Part shown: positions 11,690 through 24,507 of the stretch, piece after piece
Numbering within the stretch: the first letter of the stretch is position 1
How the letters are laid out: the number at the start of each line of letters is the position of its first letter
Made by a program: the position numbers and the translations under genes
The notes under the pieces: model-generated
What the model saw: only the letters and a program-made list of their open reading frames with translations
What the model was told of the DNA's origin: nothing
Database searches by the model: none
Source: Haematococcus lacustris
Lineage: Eukaryota > Chlorophyta > Chlorophyceae > Chlamydomonadales > Haematococcaceae
Assembly (NCBI GenBank): GCA_030144725.1
Contig: JASKMD010000017.1
Span: forward strand, 11,314,409 to 11,378,408
Length of the DNA stretch: 64,000 nt
Direction of reading: 5' to 3'

Positions 11690-12675
11690 CCGGCCCCGCC
11701 CCCGGCCCCGCCCCCGCCCCCGCCCCCGCCCCCGCCCCCGCCCCCGCCCCCGCCCCCGCCCCCGCCCCCGCCCCCGCCCCCGCCCCCGCCCCCGCCCCCG
11801 CCCCCGCCCCCGCCCCCGCCCCCGCCCCCGCCCCCGCCCCCGCCCCCGCCCCCGCCCCCGCCCCCGCCCCCGCCCCCGCCCCCGCCCCCGCCCCCGCCCC
11901 CGCCCCCGCCCCCGCCCCCGCCCCCGCCCCCGCCCCCGCCCCCGCCCCCGCCCCCGCCCCCGCCCCCGCCCCCGCCCCCGCCCCCGCCCCCGCCCCCGCC
12001 CCCGCCCCCGCCCCCGCCCCCGCCCCCGCCCCCGCCCCCGCCCCCGCCCCCGCCCCCGCCCCCGCCCCCGCCCCCGCCCCCGCCCCCGCCCCCGCCCCCG
12101 CCCCCGCCCCCGCCCCCGCCCCCGCCCCCGCCCCCGCCCCCGCCCCCGCCCCCGCCCCCGCCCCCGCCCCCGCCCCCGCCCCCGCCCCCGCCCCCGCCCC
12201 CGCCCCCGCCCCCGCCCCCGCCCCCGCCCCCGCCCCCGCCCCCGCCCCCGCCCCCGCCCCCGCCCCCGCCCCCGCCCCCGCCCCCGCCCCCGCCCCCGCC
12301 CCCGCCCCCGCCCCCGCCCCCGCCCCCGCCCCCGCCCCCGCCCCCGCCCCCGCCCCCGCCCCCGCCCCCGCCCCCGCCCCCGCCCCCGCCCCCGCCCCCG
12401 CCCCCGCCCCCCCGCCCCCGCCCCCGCCCCCGCCCCCGCCCCCGCCCCCGCCCCCGCCCCCGCCCCCGCCCCCGCCCCCGCCCCCGCCCCCGCCCCCGCC
12501 CCCGCCCCCGCCCCCGCCCCCGCCCCCGCCCCCGCCCCCGCCCCCGCCCCCGCCCCCGCCCCCGCCCCCGCCCCCGCCCCCGCCCCCGCCCCCGCCCCCG
12601 CCCCCGCCCCCGCCCCCGCCCCCGCCCCCGCCCCCGCCCCCGCCCCCGCCCCCGCCCCCGCCCCCGCCCCCGCCG
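11690..12675. repeat. CCCCCG hexanucleotide array, about 1 kb
   Basis: About 160 nearly perfect CCCCCG units (GGGGGC on the other strand). The first few units near 11690-11712 are variant (ccccgg), and one phase slip, a run of seven C, lies at 12407-12413. The very long Pro-Ala, poly-Pro, Gly-Ala, poly-Gly and Gly-Arg frames across it are by-products of the repeat, not genes. Confidence 0.97.
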
Positions 12676-13025
12676 AGCCCAGCCCAGCCCAGATGAGCCA
12701 GTAGGACAGGGATGCTGAGGATGGGAGGCTGGCACAAGGGAGGGGGTGGGAGGCTTATGGGGAGGGGTAGGGAGGGGGTGGGAGTGCGGGGCGCGCTCGT
12801 CACAGCCCAAGTCTTGCCATTGACATAGTATCAGTATGGTGTAGTGCTCTCGACCAAAAAAAGCACAGCAGGGTGTGTCAGGAAGACCTAATCGGAGCTG
12901 GAGGAAGCTCCTCAAGAAAGACTGACTTAATACACCACCCCTAACCGCCAACCGCACAATTCATAAACAGGTGTCCACAGGTATCGTTCCCGCCATCCTG
13001 CCGATATAACCGCTGCCGCCATTCA

Positions 13026-16000
13026 ATGGTGGATCCGCTGCCTTCATATCCCTGCGCCAAGCTCAAACTTGATCAGTTCTTCCTTCAATGGCTCAGCGAG
13101 CATCAAGACTTGGTAAGGACTAGGCCTAACACATCAGGATCATTTTGTATGCAGCTCCGAAGCTGTTTAGTGCGACTTGGCGGTGCCCCTGATGACCGTC
13201 CTGGTGTAGGTCAACAACTTGCTAGAGGAAGTACAGGCCGGCAGGCCGTTGCGAGGACCCGCGTCAAATGTTTCCGGTCCCTCACCGTCACCTCTCTCCC
13301 CCTCGACAGCCCATGCCATTTTCGCATCAACGGTACAACCATGCTGCAACTGCACAGCCCTTCACCTGTCAGCTGAGGCAGGGGAGCATATGGGTCAGCA
13401 GGGATCCTGATCCCTTGCAGCTGGCCTTGTTGCTTGCAGCCACCGTTGTCCCCCTCCAAGCCACGCTCTCCCCGGTCGCCCCTATCCCCCCATCGCAAAT
13501 CTTCACTCGGACTAACATTGAAGCGGGTGCGTATTGCATGCCATGCGTCAGCAAAGCACGATAGAACGCATGCCAGCCCAGCATGACAGACCTTCTCCCT
13601 CCAGGGCCAGCTGCAGCTTTAGAGATGGTGGGTCTCCTGCTCCTGCTATGACCTGCTTCCTGGTGACCTCCTCCTGATGTCGCAGCCACCACTGTCACAG
13701 TTACCTCAGTTCTACTTTCCCAACGCTCTCCAAGTATCTGAGGCACGCGCAGCTGAGTTTGCCAGCCGCGTGCGCAAGCACTATGAAGCTCAACCCAGTG
13801 GTCTAGACCTGGACCAGTTCACATCCATGGTGAACGAGGTGAGCGGCTGGTGGCCAGCCAGTGTATCAATGATCAAAGAGCAATGGCCGCCATCATGATG
13901 CCCAGGCGACTACCATTGTTCTTGCCATCCTACTGTGCCGGCATAAGCCTCACCCAGTCACACAGCGAGCATGGCTCTTGGTAACACAGTTTATGGGTTG
14001 CCAGCCACTAGCCGGCAGCCAGCAGCAGACCAGGTGGACCACCCATGGCCAGAGGCAAGCTGGAACCACCTATGGCCCACAGCCAGCCAGCGGTGCAGGC
14101 AACACCAGAAGAAGGATCAGGCAGCAGCAGCAGGGTGTGCTGGCCGCTGAGCAGGCTTTGGGACAGGCAGCAGCCAGCATCAGCCACACAGAACCGGCAC
14201 ATACAGGTCCAGGTGGGAACAGTAGCAGCAGAGGCAGCAGCTACAGGAGTAGCAGTTGATGCACCGCGATAACGGCAGCAGCAGCAGTGGAGGTGATGTC
14301 AGCAACAGAAGCTGTTGCTGCTTAAGCAGATGGGATCTGGGGTTGACAGTGCTATATGGTACTGCCCACACACAAGGCCGGCTGACACTGGCTGTAGATG
14401 CCCCTCCTTAGGCACGCCATGCCCTTGGCATAGTAGAGCTGGTACCACAACAGAATGGTGCAAATGCACAAGAAAGCAGGCAGGGGAGGTGGGGAGGCAA
14501 CACCAGGTGTGGGTGCCAGGTGGTAAAGAAATCCTGCGCAGGGGCACCAGGGAAGACACATCCAAGTGGGTGAAACACAGGCACACCTCCTGCCTCACGC
14601 ACACAGCATCAGGCATGGGGTGCCTCTCACTGCTGCTAGCTCAGGTGAGGTGTTGTGGCAGCCCAGCCTGCTGCCAGGTGTGCTTTGCTGCTTGTGCCAT
14701 CATTCCTGATGCAGAGCAGCTTGCTGGTGGGAGGTCAGCAAGGGGACACTCCCCTGTTTCCCTCCTCCCTTCATGCACACTTGATGGGAAGGGGGTTGTC
14801 TTACTTTTTGTCTGTCCATTTGCAAAGCAGCTGTCAATGCACGTATGCCTCCCACAGCAATTGAGGGTGCTGTGCCTGCTGCTCCTGCTGCCGCTGCCTT
14901 CCAGGCAGGGGACCTCCCCACCACAGTTGGCAGGGCATTGTTCTGGCGGCTGGGTGGCCCTGAGGCCAAGACAGTGCAGCAGGACACGTTCCTCAGCTGG
15001 TGGCATGCGCGTTGCCTGCTGCCTGCGCCAACCATCAAGAGGGTATTTGAGGTGCTGCGTCAGGAGCATCAAGAGGTGGGCGGCTGCAGCGCCCTTGCAG
15101 CTGCCAGCCAGGCTGCCAGCTAGGAAGGGTAGGAGCGAAAGCTAGGACAGTAGGAGAGACAGCAGTGGCCTCAGTGGCCAGGGACTCAGGAGCAACCAGG
15201 ACTTGGCAGCAGAGAGGCGATGTGTTGCAGCAGCTCACAGGGCCGAGGGGCTGTGCAGGGGCAGGGGAAGCCGGCTGCATTCATAATGGGGCCAGGGGAC
15301 AAGGCACAGAGCAGCATCTGGGTCAGGGAGGACCTGCAGGGCCACCGTGGTCAGCACTGAGCAGTAGGATGACGGACGGCTGGTGGTGCACGTGTTGCCT
15401 GGTGGTGCCTCTTGCCACTCACACATGAGTTGACAGCTGCTGTTGCTTCCGTGTAGCAGCAAGCAAGTGTCTTGTCAGTCACAGACGATGTGGAGTCATT
15501 GCCAGTACCACTGCTTCCTGTAGGTCCCTTTGATCTGGTAAGGCTATGCCGCTGTCCCTGTGAGTATGAGAAGTGTGACCACGCTCTGTCACGCTGCTGC
15601 CCTGGCCCCTCTGGCTTCCCCCTTCTGCTGCCTGCGCAGTACCTCACATATGAGGATTTCAGCCCAGTGCTGGACATGCTGCTGCGCCACCATCCCGGCC
15701 TGGAGTTCCTGGCTGGCACAGCAGAGTTCCAAAAAAAGTATGCTGAGACAGTCGTGTACCGCATCTTCTACACACTCAACAAGTGAGGCGGTAGGGGCAT
15801 GCAGGGCCAGGCAACGCAAGGCAGGGCAGGGGAAAAGAACCCCAGGCAAGATGGGGGATGGTGTGGCATGGTATGGCGTGACAGGGCTGGGCTAGGCTTG
15901 GCTTGGCTTGGGGGTTGGACCCTGAGGTGCATGACCTCTCCCAGGGCATAGGGGCAGTACTCAGTGCTGTCAAGGCTTGGTGCTGTACCAGGAGCATGCC

Positions 16001-19000
16001 ATCGTAATCCCAAGCGTCTTCGTCATCATTACAGGGCAAACGCTTGTCAGTGCGTCCGCAACACAAATAGTCACAGCCTCAACGGGCCATGTTCATGCTC
16101 ACTCAATGCCAGCGGGCCATACCTCACACGTCTGGCCCGTTTGCTAGCACTGGGCACCAAGCTCAGCAGCCTGCCCTCGTAAGCATGGCACACAGGTCAG
16201 GCAATGGGGTAGGGGTCAGGTTCAGGTGAGGTTGACCCCCTACCTCAGCCCATGCGGTGCAGGTCAGGCAACGGGCGGTTGACAATGCGTGAGCTGAGGC
16301 GCAGCGACCTGGTGGAAGCCCTGGAGGCGTTGGATCAGGAGGACGACATCAACAAGGTGACGGCCACCTGCTCTGCAGCCCTGGGCCTGACCTAGGTCCT
16401 GGATCTGACCCCGGACCCACACCAGCTGCTGTGCCGCCTAGCCAGGCAGCCGTCAGCCAGCCAGGCAGGCAGACAGCATGCCAGCCACCATACCATGCTC
16501 GGCCTCTTCTGCCTCCCGCCTGCTGTCTACCTGCCTGACCTTGCTGTTGCTGCTGCTTCCGCCGCTGCGTGACTGCCAGCCTGCTGTTGCCTCTGCTGCT
16601 GTGCAGGTCCTCAAGTACTTCAGCTATGAGCACTTCTATGTCATCTACTGCAAGTTCTGGGAGCTTGACACCGACCACGACTTCCTGGTGTCACGCAAGG
16701 ACCTGGCGCACTACTCCCAGGGGGCGCTGTCATTCCAAATCGTAGACAGAATATTCCAGCAGGTGGGCCGCAGCATGGAGCCAGGCAAGGTCTGTGGGGC
16801 TGGGCCCGATCTCTTCATTAGACGATGCTATCCAGCGTGCTACGACACCTCCCTGGCGTGGTAGGTGTGTTAGGGCAGCAGCGGGCAGGACAGGGCGAGC
16901 AGGGCCTGTGTCAGGTGGATGGTGACTCGCTCTTTTGCGAAGGACGCTCTGAGCAATTGAGGCCAAAGGGAGAAAGGAGAAGGCAGCCTGCAAGCCTGCA
17001 TGCCTGCCCTTCTGCATGCATGCATGCCCACTGTCTCACCTGCCACCTGACCCCGCCCCCTGCCCTATGGCTGCGACCTGACCAGGTTGCCCGCAGGTTC
17101 ACTTCGTCAGTGCCTGACATGATGTCATATGAAGACTTTGTGTGGTTCATCCTAAGCGAAGAAGACAAGAGCAGCGACACCGCCTTGGACTACTGGTTCA
17201 AGTGAGTCAGGGGAGGGGTGACTGGCGCTACGACGGAGCTGGGAGGAGGGGCATAGCTGTGACCAAGGCCGAAAGGCTGGCATAAGGATGAAGCTCAGGG
17301 CTGGCAGGGTTGGACAAGCCTCATGCAAGGCTCTCAGGGCGGGGCAAGCCACTGTGAGCATTGAGTAAGGTGCTCGAGTTGCTGCCGGCCCTGGAAAGGC
17401 TTGGCCTTGGGGTAGGCCTGATGGACGCATGCTAAGCAGGGCGCAGCTAAGGGGGGCTGGGCAGGGCTCCCTCACTCTTTAGTAGGAGTGTGGGTTTGGA
17501 GATATGTGACCCCAGTCAGGCGCTGGCGTTGCTGCTTTTAATACCCCTCTTCCTTACACCTCCCTGGTATCACCGCTTCACTACTGTAGCGCCTGCTGCC
17601 ACTGCTCCTGCTTCCGCTGCTGCTGCTGCCACTGCTGCTGCTGCCGCTGCTCCTGCTGCCGCTGCTCCTCCTGCCGCTGCCACCACACTGACATGGCCAG
17701 TGTCGCTACTGTGACAGCTGCACATGCCCTGCCACCCTGCCCAAGCTCTGGCTACATCATGCGGCACAGGTGTGTGGACCTGGACTGTGATGGAGTGATC
17801 CGACCCAAGGAGATGTGGTTCTTCTATGGTGGGTGCTAGCAGCCAGCAGCTGAGGCCGTGGTGCTGTGTGCTGTAGCCCCCTCACACCAGCTTGTGGTGG
17901 CTGGCCCGCCTTCACCTGGGCAGCTGGTCTGCTTTCCAGGCTGGGTGGGTAGGGTGTGATGGTGCATTCAAGCAGCCTGACCTTGGTGCTGTAGGGCGGG
18001 CGGGTTAAATGCCACACACCATACCTGGCAGCTATGTCACTGTGCAAGGGATGGAGCGTGGCTGCGGTCAAGGGCAGTGTCCTTAGCATGCTGTCAGCAG
18101 GGCCCTGGCGTGAAGGTATGGAGTATGAGGACATGGCGTGTCATGATCAGTTGCATGTAATGGTGGCACCCAGGATTGCACATGGGCATAGAGGTTTCTG
18201 GGAGGGGAGCTGGCATGGGTGAGGAGGCCTGGCCATCGTATCGTCTGGCCTAGCTGTTGCTGTTGCTGTGATGTGTGGGGGTGTAGGCATGTGCACCCAC
18301 TACCCATTGGCATGGAGGCTGCCGGCATTGCCTTGAAGCTGCCCTGTTGCTAGTGCTGTGAGTGCATGTGTCATGGTGTTCAGAGGAACAGTTGAAGCGC
18401 ATGGAGGGTAACAATCAGGAGGCAGTGATGTTCCCTGACGTGCTATGCCAGCTGCATGACATGCTGCAGCCCGAGGTGGAAGGGCAGTACACCTTGAGGT
18501 GAGCACGCTCTGCTGCTACTGTTGCTGCTGCGGCGGCTGCTGTCGATGCTAGGAGCACTTCAGGAGCTGCTACACACCAGTGTGTGCCTGCTCTGCCCTC
18601 GCTGATACACCTGCCCCTGACCCGCCTCTTTTGCCGCCCTGATCCCTTCAACCCAACCCACCCCCACCCCCCTCCACCCCTGCCCCTACTGGCATGCACC
18701 TTGAACTCAGCGGCACATGCGCCTCTGCGGCCACCCACCCTCCCCTTCCCCTCCCTAAACGCATCCTGCATCAACACTCCCCTGCACCTGTTGCCGCAGG
18801 GACTTGAAGCGCATGAAGCCCCAGAGCGGGCTGCTCTTCAACGCGCTGTTCAACCTCCACAAGTTCCTGAACTTTGAGAACCGTGACCCTTTCGCAGTGC
18901 GGGCTGAGCAGCAGGGGGAGCTGGCAGGGCTGAGTGACTGGGAGAAGTTTGCAAAGATACAGTACTACAGGTAAGGCTCACCGCACCCTTCCAGCAGCAG

Positions 19001-19657
19001 GCATGCTGTGCTGACATTACATGGTGACGTTGACACACTGCTGTGATCAGAGGGGTCTGGGCCTGTGCTGTGCTGCAGTCAGCCTCTGCCACAGCCAACT
19101 TGCCAGCGCACTAGACAGCACCAGGCTGCACCACCATGCTGGGTGGCAGCGGCGTGATGACATGAAAGCCTGGTGGTGCACCTGCCTGCCCCTCGTTGAC
19201 AGAGCAGTGCTTGCTGCTGGCCTGCTGCTTCCCTTCTCCCATTGCGGCTCAGCTGCCAGCAACATGTGTTGCCGCACTGCCCTACTACAGCACTGGTTGC
19301 ATGCATGCCATGGGAGCTAGCATTCACCAGACCTGCAACACATGCACGGCATGGTCTGCTGCTGAGGCTGTCCTCTCTTTTACCCTACCACAGTGTAGTC
19401 AGGTTGCTTGTTTTGGCATGTGTGTGTGTGTAGGTGGGTGTGGCTGTTTGGGATTTGCATGCTGGGTGAGCCTTGCCGCTGCTTCTGCCTGGTGGTCACA
19501 CTCCTTGCCTGATGGGAAAATGCTGGTGTTGCCTCCTGCCAGGCTGGCGAGTGAGGACGAGAACCAAGAGGTGCAGATGGAGGCAGACGAGCAGGCATGG
19601 GGCGAGGCTGACGCTCAGATGGCAGACGCTGGTGACCCAAAACGACCAGGAGCCTAA
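13026..19657 (+). CDS. TON2: PP2A regulatory subunit B'', TON2/FASS-type, EF-hand
   Basis: Exons in phase: 13026-13112, 13210-13332, 13686-13838, [gap], about 14828-15075, 15457-15537, 15640-15782, 16263-16356, 16607-16762, 17086-17201, 17770-17828, 18384-18498, 18800-18970, 19543-19657. The order matches plant TON2/FASS throughout: [80 protein letters not shown], then a canonical EF-hand loop [34 protein letters not shown] and a short acidic tail. B'' subunits target PP2A; the plant protein organises cortical microtubules. The 13686-13838 exon ends in phase 0 but the next homologous exon needs phase 1, so one small exon between 13839 and 14827 was not found. Introns are 97-989 bp. Confidence 0.9.
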
Positions 19658-20756
19658 TGAGGACACACAACACATTGGGCGCTGGCAGGCAGTGGTCATG
19701 TCAAGCAAGGGTGGTCTAACTAGGCCTGAGCGGCTGGGTGGCCCTGCCACACAGTCTAGATCTAGCAATGGCCTCCAGAGGGCCCTGCTGGGTGGAGGGA
19801 GGAGGGCCTGTGACGGGCTGGCTGTGTCCTGGCTCCTCACTCCCTGCAGCACCCCAGGGGTCGGCGACAGCCCGCAACTCTCTAGGTTGCTGTGCTCCCC
19901 ATAGGCTTGACAATCCACAACCTTCTCGGTTGTCCTCCTCTTAGCTCGAGGCATGCAGGTGAGAATTATTCTAGAGCAGGTTATACAAGTGCACCTTCAG
20001 TCAAGGCTGTCATGGCTGGGGCACTGCCGGCTTCCTGAATATTGAGGCGAGCAGAGGCAAGCATTTCAAAGCGGGGTCAGTCACAGATGCATCGTCGAGG
20101 ATGGGGCACTGCCATCTGTGGGGGTCCCTCATGCTTCCTGTGATTGTGAGTATGATGGCGCCCCTGGTGATGATGGCGGTGGTGGTGGCAGCCATCCTCT
20201 GCTTTGCAAAACTTTGCTGGCATGCTCTTCGACTCTATTGCTTCGTAGGGATGTAGCTCTCAACACTGTAGCCCTGCTGCTGCTGGCACCCTGGGTGACC
20301 CCTACTGGGGTGCCCAACACGCTTCTGCCCTGACTGATCCCCATGTCCCCAGATCTTGGTTGGGTCGCCTACATGTCACAAGTGGCTGTCCTGCACATGC
20401 TGCCAGACTGCCACCTGTTGAAGTGCATGCGGTGAAGGTGCACTTCACCATGGTGCAGTGTGAGACTGTGGGGTGTGTGATGCCTGCCAAGAGCGCCAAC
20501 ATATGTGCAATGCTCATACAGAATGGTGATAGGTCTTGATCTGCGCTGGGCATGCAGGGGTGTCAAGTGTGCGACCGATGACGCTACAGTTGAATTGTAG
20601 CTAACTGAGATGTCCAACAGACAACACTTTATTCATTGTTGAATAGGGAAGTTGAGCTGGGCATGCAGGAGTGAAGAAAGAACAGCACCTTAGCCCTCAA
20701 CCTTGAGCCTTCATTGCAGTCGAACACTGGTTGTGGACAACCACAAAACGGTGTTT
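19658..20756. other. Intergenic, no feature recognised
   Basis: 3' flank of the TON2-type gene. Several short frames exist on both strands, none with splice context or recognisable protein. Confidence 0.4.
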
Positions 20757-21540
20757 TGTCTGTGTGGAGTTCCCATGCTCATTGCATACAGTGTATGATA
20801 CACATGGCAAAGACATGGCTTACACGTGGTCATAATCGCCTACCACCTACATTACTGCCTGACCCAGAGGGCTATGATATAGAGTTGGCATGACAAAACA
20901 TGCATTAAGTGTAAGCTGTTGAAAGCTGTTGAAAGCTGGTAACAGCTCAACAAAGGGGGGCACATACTACTGTGCCGTAGCAGGCTGCTGTTGCTGCTGC
21001 TGGGCCTTAGAAGGCTTGTCTCGCAGCCGCTTATAGCCTAGGCCAGGGTACTCCTTGCCCTTGGCTGGCAGAGCTCCCTGGTCTGGCCACCAGCACAGCT
21101 CCAGTGGGCGCCACCTGCTCTCCCCAATGCGCTGCATGTTTAGCGCTGCATTGCAGTCCCTGTCCAGCCACCTGCCCGTCTGTGGTGCTGGCTTGGCTTA
21201 GGCAGCCTTGGTGGGCTGGGTGGGCTCAGCTGCCTGCTCAGCCTCGGGGCGCTTGCTGCGCTTGGCTGGCGGGGGAGTGCTGGGCCCAGGCTCTGAGGCT
21301 GCTGCCTGTGTGGCTTCCTGGCTGCTGCATGGGGGCTGTGGGGGCTTACGGGGGGCCACTACTGGGCGCCACATCAGGCCCCGCACGGGCTGGTCACGCT
21401 GCTGGCTCCAGGCTGGGCGCACTAGGTGGTGCACCTGCCCTGCTGGGGGCTTCCAGTCTGCAGGCCTGGAAAATCGGATGCGACTCTTGCTGCGCGGTAC
21501 TGGGGCGCTTCCTCGGAGGCATTGCGCCACTAGGCTCATA
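20757..21540 (-). mobile_element. Fanzor/TnpB-like element fragment (copy 1)
   Basis: Minus-strand C-terminal part of the repeat family described at 50400-53276. It contains PADWKPPAGQVHHL, RPAWSQQRDQPVRGLMW, a Pro/Ala/Lys linker and the RuvC-III-type motif GRWLDRDCNAALNMQRIGES, followed by EYPGLGYKRLRDK and a Gln run; stop at 20969-20967. A TAA at about 21200 breaks the frame where sister copies read Lys/Ala codons, so it is dead. The non-coding block that follows the stop in sister copies is present at about 20850-20950; the terminal hairpin is not. The N-terminal half is missing. Confidence 0.8.
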
Positions 21541-21675
21541 TCTGCTCACACCTGCTCATACCTACCCGAGGCGATGTCACTCACTTGCGCACCTCCCAGG
21601 GCACCTCCAAAGTGGTTTTCCCGCCAGCAACGGCTTCCGCCCCTCGCCCGTAATTGTTTGTGCGCCTTTCCCTAG

Positions 21676-23032
21676 AGGTCACCCCGGCCATTGGCCATGC
21701 CAATCCGTGACAGGCCTGACGCTCACACCACGCGCTGGCGAAGGGTAGCTGAGGCTATCGCGGTAAGTCACGCGCGCTGAAACTCGCGTTTTAGACTGAA
21801 GCCTTGTCCCAGATCACCGCCCGCCACCAGGTCGAAAATTGAGATAGCGCAAACAAGTTGCGACCCACTCACAAGAGCAGGACGGCGAGGCGCTCCGTGG
21901 CGTCCGTAGCTAACTTCGCACCAAAGAGGCAGCCCTCGTAGTGCGCCGCAGGCCATCGCAGTGCGCCATGTCACCACGCTAAGTCACTACACCACGAGAC
22001 TGAGTCACGCCACGCTTCGCTTCGGTGCAAGTCGGGTGCATGGCACTGTTAACTTTTTCGGCTCTATTGGCTCACTTCCTCTATTGGCTCAGTTTCTCTA
22101 TCGGCTCAGTTGTGCTATTCTGGCTTAGTTGCTGCTACTGATTTTATCTTAAGGTGCTTTGCCTTACATGTCATCTGCCTCGTTCCCGCCACATTTTAGG
22201 CTTCCGCCACGGCCACTGCCACCGCTTACCAGCTTGGCACTTATCGCATTTTCGCGTGCCAGGGCAGCGCGGCGTCGGGGTCCAGGAGGGCTCATCACAC
22301 TTTTCGGTATCAACTTCGCGCACAGTGCGAGAAATGCAGCGATGAGGGCGCCCAGCGGCAGCACAGAGTCCAACCCATCCGGGTTGTGCTCAAGGACGCC
22401 GCCAATCGCCCCTGTGATGAGATCGGCCCATGCCACAATCACCCACTGCCACATTTTGTCGTTGATTGTAACATACAAGTTGATAGAGCACGTCTGGAGC
22501 ACAACCCGGAATATAGACCCGCCCAGCTATCCGACAAAGGTGGAAGCACGCGGAAAGGACCACTGGCCGAAAGGTTTGTGCTCTTGACAAAAGCCTCAAA
22601 ATGATGGGGTCAAGGCGTTGGCAGAGTGCACGGTAGCGAAACAAAGTCCACGCAAGGTGCTGCTTACACCTGAGGGAGATGCTGTGCATGCTTGGAGGCA
22701 GGATCAGGCAGGTCCCGGCTCAGGTGTCAGATAGGCCCGGGCCAGGTGTCAGGAGGGGTCCCGACCATGAGGGGTCCCGACCCAACCCAGGGAATCTTGC
22801 GCTTCGACCTGCGACCCACGTACGTTCGCACCCCGTTGAGCCCCAGGCTGCAGCGAGCGACCATGTTCACAGTCCGCGGGAATGGCGGGCGGAGTGATCT
22901 GGGAGGCTTCAGTCTAAAACGCGAGTTTCAGCGCGCGTGACTTACCGCGATAGCCTCAGCTACCCTTCGCCAGCGCGTGGTGTGAGCGTCAGGCCTGTCA
23001 CGGATTGGCATGGCCAATGGCCGGGGTGACCT
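21676..23032. mobile_element. DNA transposon-like element with 128-bp perfect terminal inverted repeats
   Basis: Positions 21676-21803 and 22905-23032 are exact inverted copies over 128 bp as far as I can align by eye (outer end aggtcaccccggcc, inner end agactgaagcc), and weaker complementarity continues inward to about 21826. The 1.1-kb centre holds no recognisable transposase; a 112-aa minus-strand frame at 22502-22164 with one hydrophobic segment is the longest and I cannot name it. This looks like a non-autonomous cut-and-paste or foldback element. No clear target-site duplication is seen just outside the arms. Confidence 0.75.
22061..22130. repeat. Four tandem 17-bp units
   Basis: Units of the form ctattggctcacttcct / ctattggctcagtttct / ctatcggctcagttgtg / ctattctggcttagttg lie inside the inverted-repeat element. 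Such sub-terminal arrays can be transposase-binding sites, but that is a guess. Confidence 0.7.
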
Positions 23033-23482
23033 AGAGTGGCCTTTCCCCGCCCCCCCCTCCCCTGCCACTGACGTTAGCCCGCAGTGAGCGTGGGGCGTTC
23101 TGGCTTGTCACTCTGAGGTATGTCCGCTAGTCGTGGTTTGGCCGTTCGGGGTTTCTGGTCTGAGGAGCGGTAGGGGCGGTTCATCGGGGATGTACAGTGG
23201 GTTGAGTAGGGCTGGGTAGGAGGAGGTGGGGGCTTCCTTTGGTTTGGGGTTGGTGCCTTGGTTTTTAGGGCCTTGTGGTAAGGTTGGGTTAAGTCGAGTG
23301 GGGGCAAGCGCATGGGCAGGGGCTGCGGCTGCGGCTGCGTGGTGCAGAGGGACCAGTGGGGGTATGGGGGTATGGACCTCACTCATATCACAACCCCCGC
23401 GTCCACCGTCCACCGTATCGAGTTGTATCGAGTATACACTAGCTGTAATCACATAAGTAGCTCTAGCTCCAGCTCTATTTCA

Positions 23483-23830
23483 GCCTGAGCGGTTGGCTAC
23501 ACCAGGTGGACCAAGTTGACGCCGTAGTGGCTGAGATGAAGAAGCGCATGACCATGGGCAGCAAGCAGTGCTGCCTAACAGCAGTCATGTGCCTATCTGT
23601 GTTGCTCCAAGCCTTCCTAGGCCAGCCCACGTGAGGCTTCCCAGCAGCAAGTCCAGCCCCAGGTCTCCCCGTGCAGCTGGGCATCTGGGACCCCAAGCTG
23701 CTGGCACAAATCAGGGATGCCCTGGACCAGCTTACCACTGCTGGAGCACATTACGCGTGGCGCCCACCACCGCGGCATGAGGCTGATGCCCGGTGAGGTG
23801 GCGGTGTATGAGCAGGTCATGTTGTCATGA
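23483..23830 (+). pseudogene. Broken gene fragment of unknown function
   Basis: Pieces with protein-like composition occur in shifting frames: LHQVDQVDAVVAEMKKRMTM, then LGIWDPKLLAQIRDALDQ after a plausible intron, then in another frame LPLLEHITRGAHHRGM ending VAVYEQVMLS and TGA at about 23828. No single splice chain joins them, so this is a gene remnant or a retroelement piece. I do not recognise the family. Confidence 0.3.
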
Positions 23831-23878
23831 ACGAACTCCGCTTGCTTTTTGGTCTAATGCGGGACGGCCCCATGGCAA

Positions 23879-24474
23879 ATGCATGTCTTACTGCGGTGCG
23901 CTGTGCTGGTCGCCTTCCTCCTCGCACTTGCTTTGATTCTAGCGCCGTCCAACAATACTAGGGTTCGGAACGATGGTACGCAGCCCGCGGAGCCGGACTG
24001 GTTCCAACCCATGGCTGGTGAGCCCCTGGGAAATCAGCGGGCCTCACGCTTGGGTTTAGGGTTTGAGCTCACAGGCGGGCTGCCCGATGATGATAGCTTC
24101 TGACTCTGCCATTGATGCATGCTGTCAGCTTGCTGGGTCATGCTGCCGCAGTGCTGTTGCCCGCCGGGTCAGGCTTCGAGCTCACAGAGCACTTTGCCAC
24201 CACACTGGACGGCTACATCCTGCGCATCTTCCGTCTACAACACCCCAGCTCCCATGCAGCAGCGCTTGCGCCAGGAAACAGCAGCCCGCCTGCCCGCCTG
24301 ACACCTCGGCCAGTGGCCCTCCTGCAGCATGCCCTGCTGGATAGCAGCGCAGGCTGGCTTCTGCAAGGTCCTGGGAACAGCCTCGCATGCAGCTTGGCAT
24401 TGGAGGGTGGGTGCACCTCCTGTCTCACCTGGCCAGTGAGCCGCCCTGTCTGACTGGTTGTAGTAGGAGCAGCC

Positions 24475-24507
<33 letters not shown>

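Larger units (their letters stand above)
11314..13025. other. Divergent spacer between Nup62 and TON2-type gene
   Basis: The two genes start at 11313 (-) and 13026 (+), so this 1.7-kb stretch holds both promoters. It contains a dispersed repeat (11440-11660) and about 1 kb of CCCCCG repeat. The free DNA next to each start is only about 120 bp and 350 bp. Confidence 0.7.

Noticed and set aside
11524..12957. Very long Pro-Ala, poly-Pro, Gly-Ala, poly-Gly and Gly-Arg frames (350-425 codons), as in Pro-rich algal wall proteins
   Set aside because: They exist in five frames at once because the array is a pure hexamer; there is no splice or start context, and real genes start on both sides.
21040..21200. 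Zinc-finger host gene
   Set aside because: The GRWLDRDCNAALN motif recurs in several broken copies in both orientations; it is a repeat, not a host gene.
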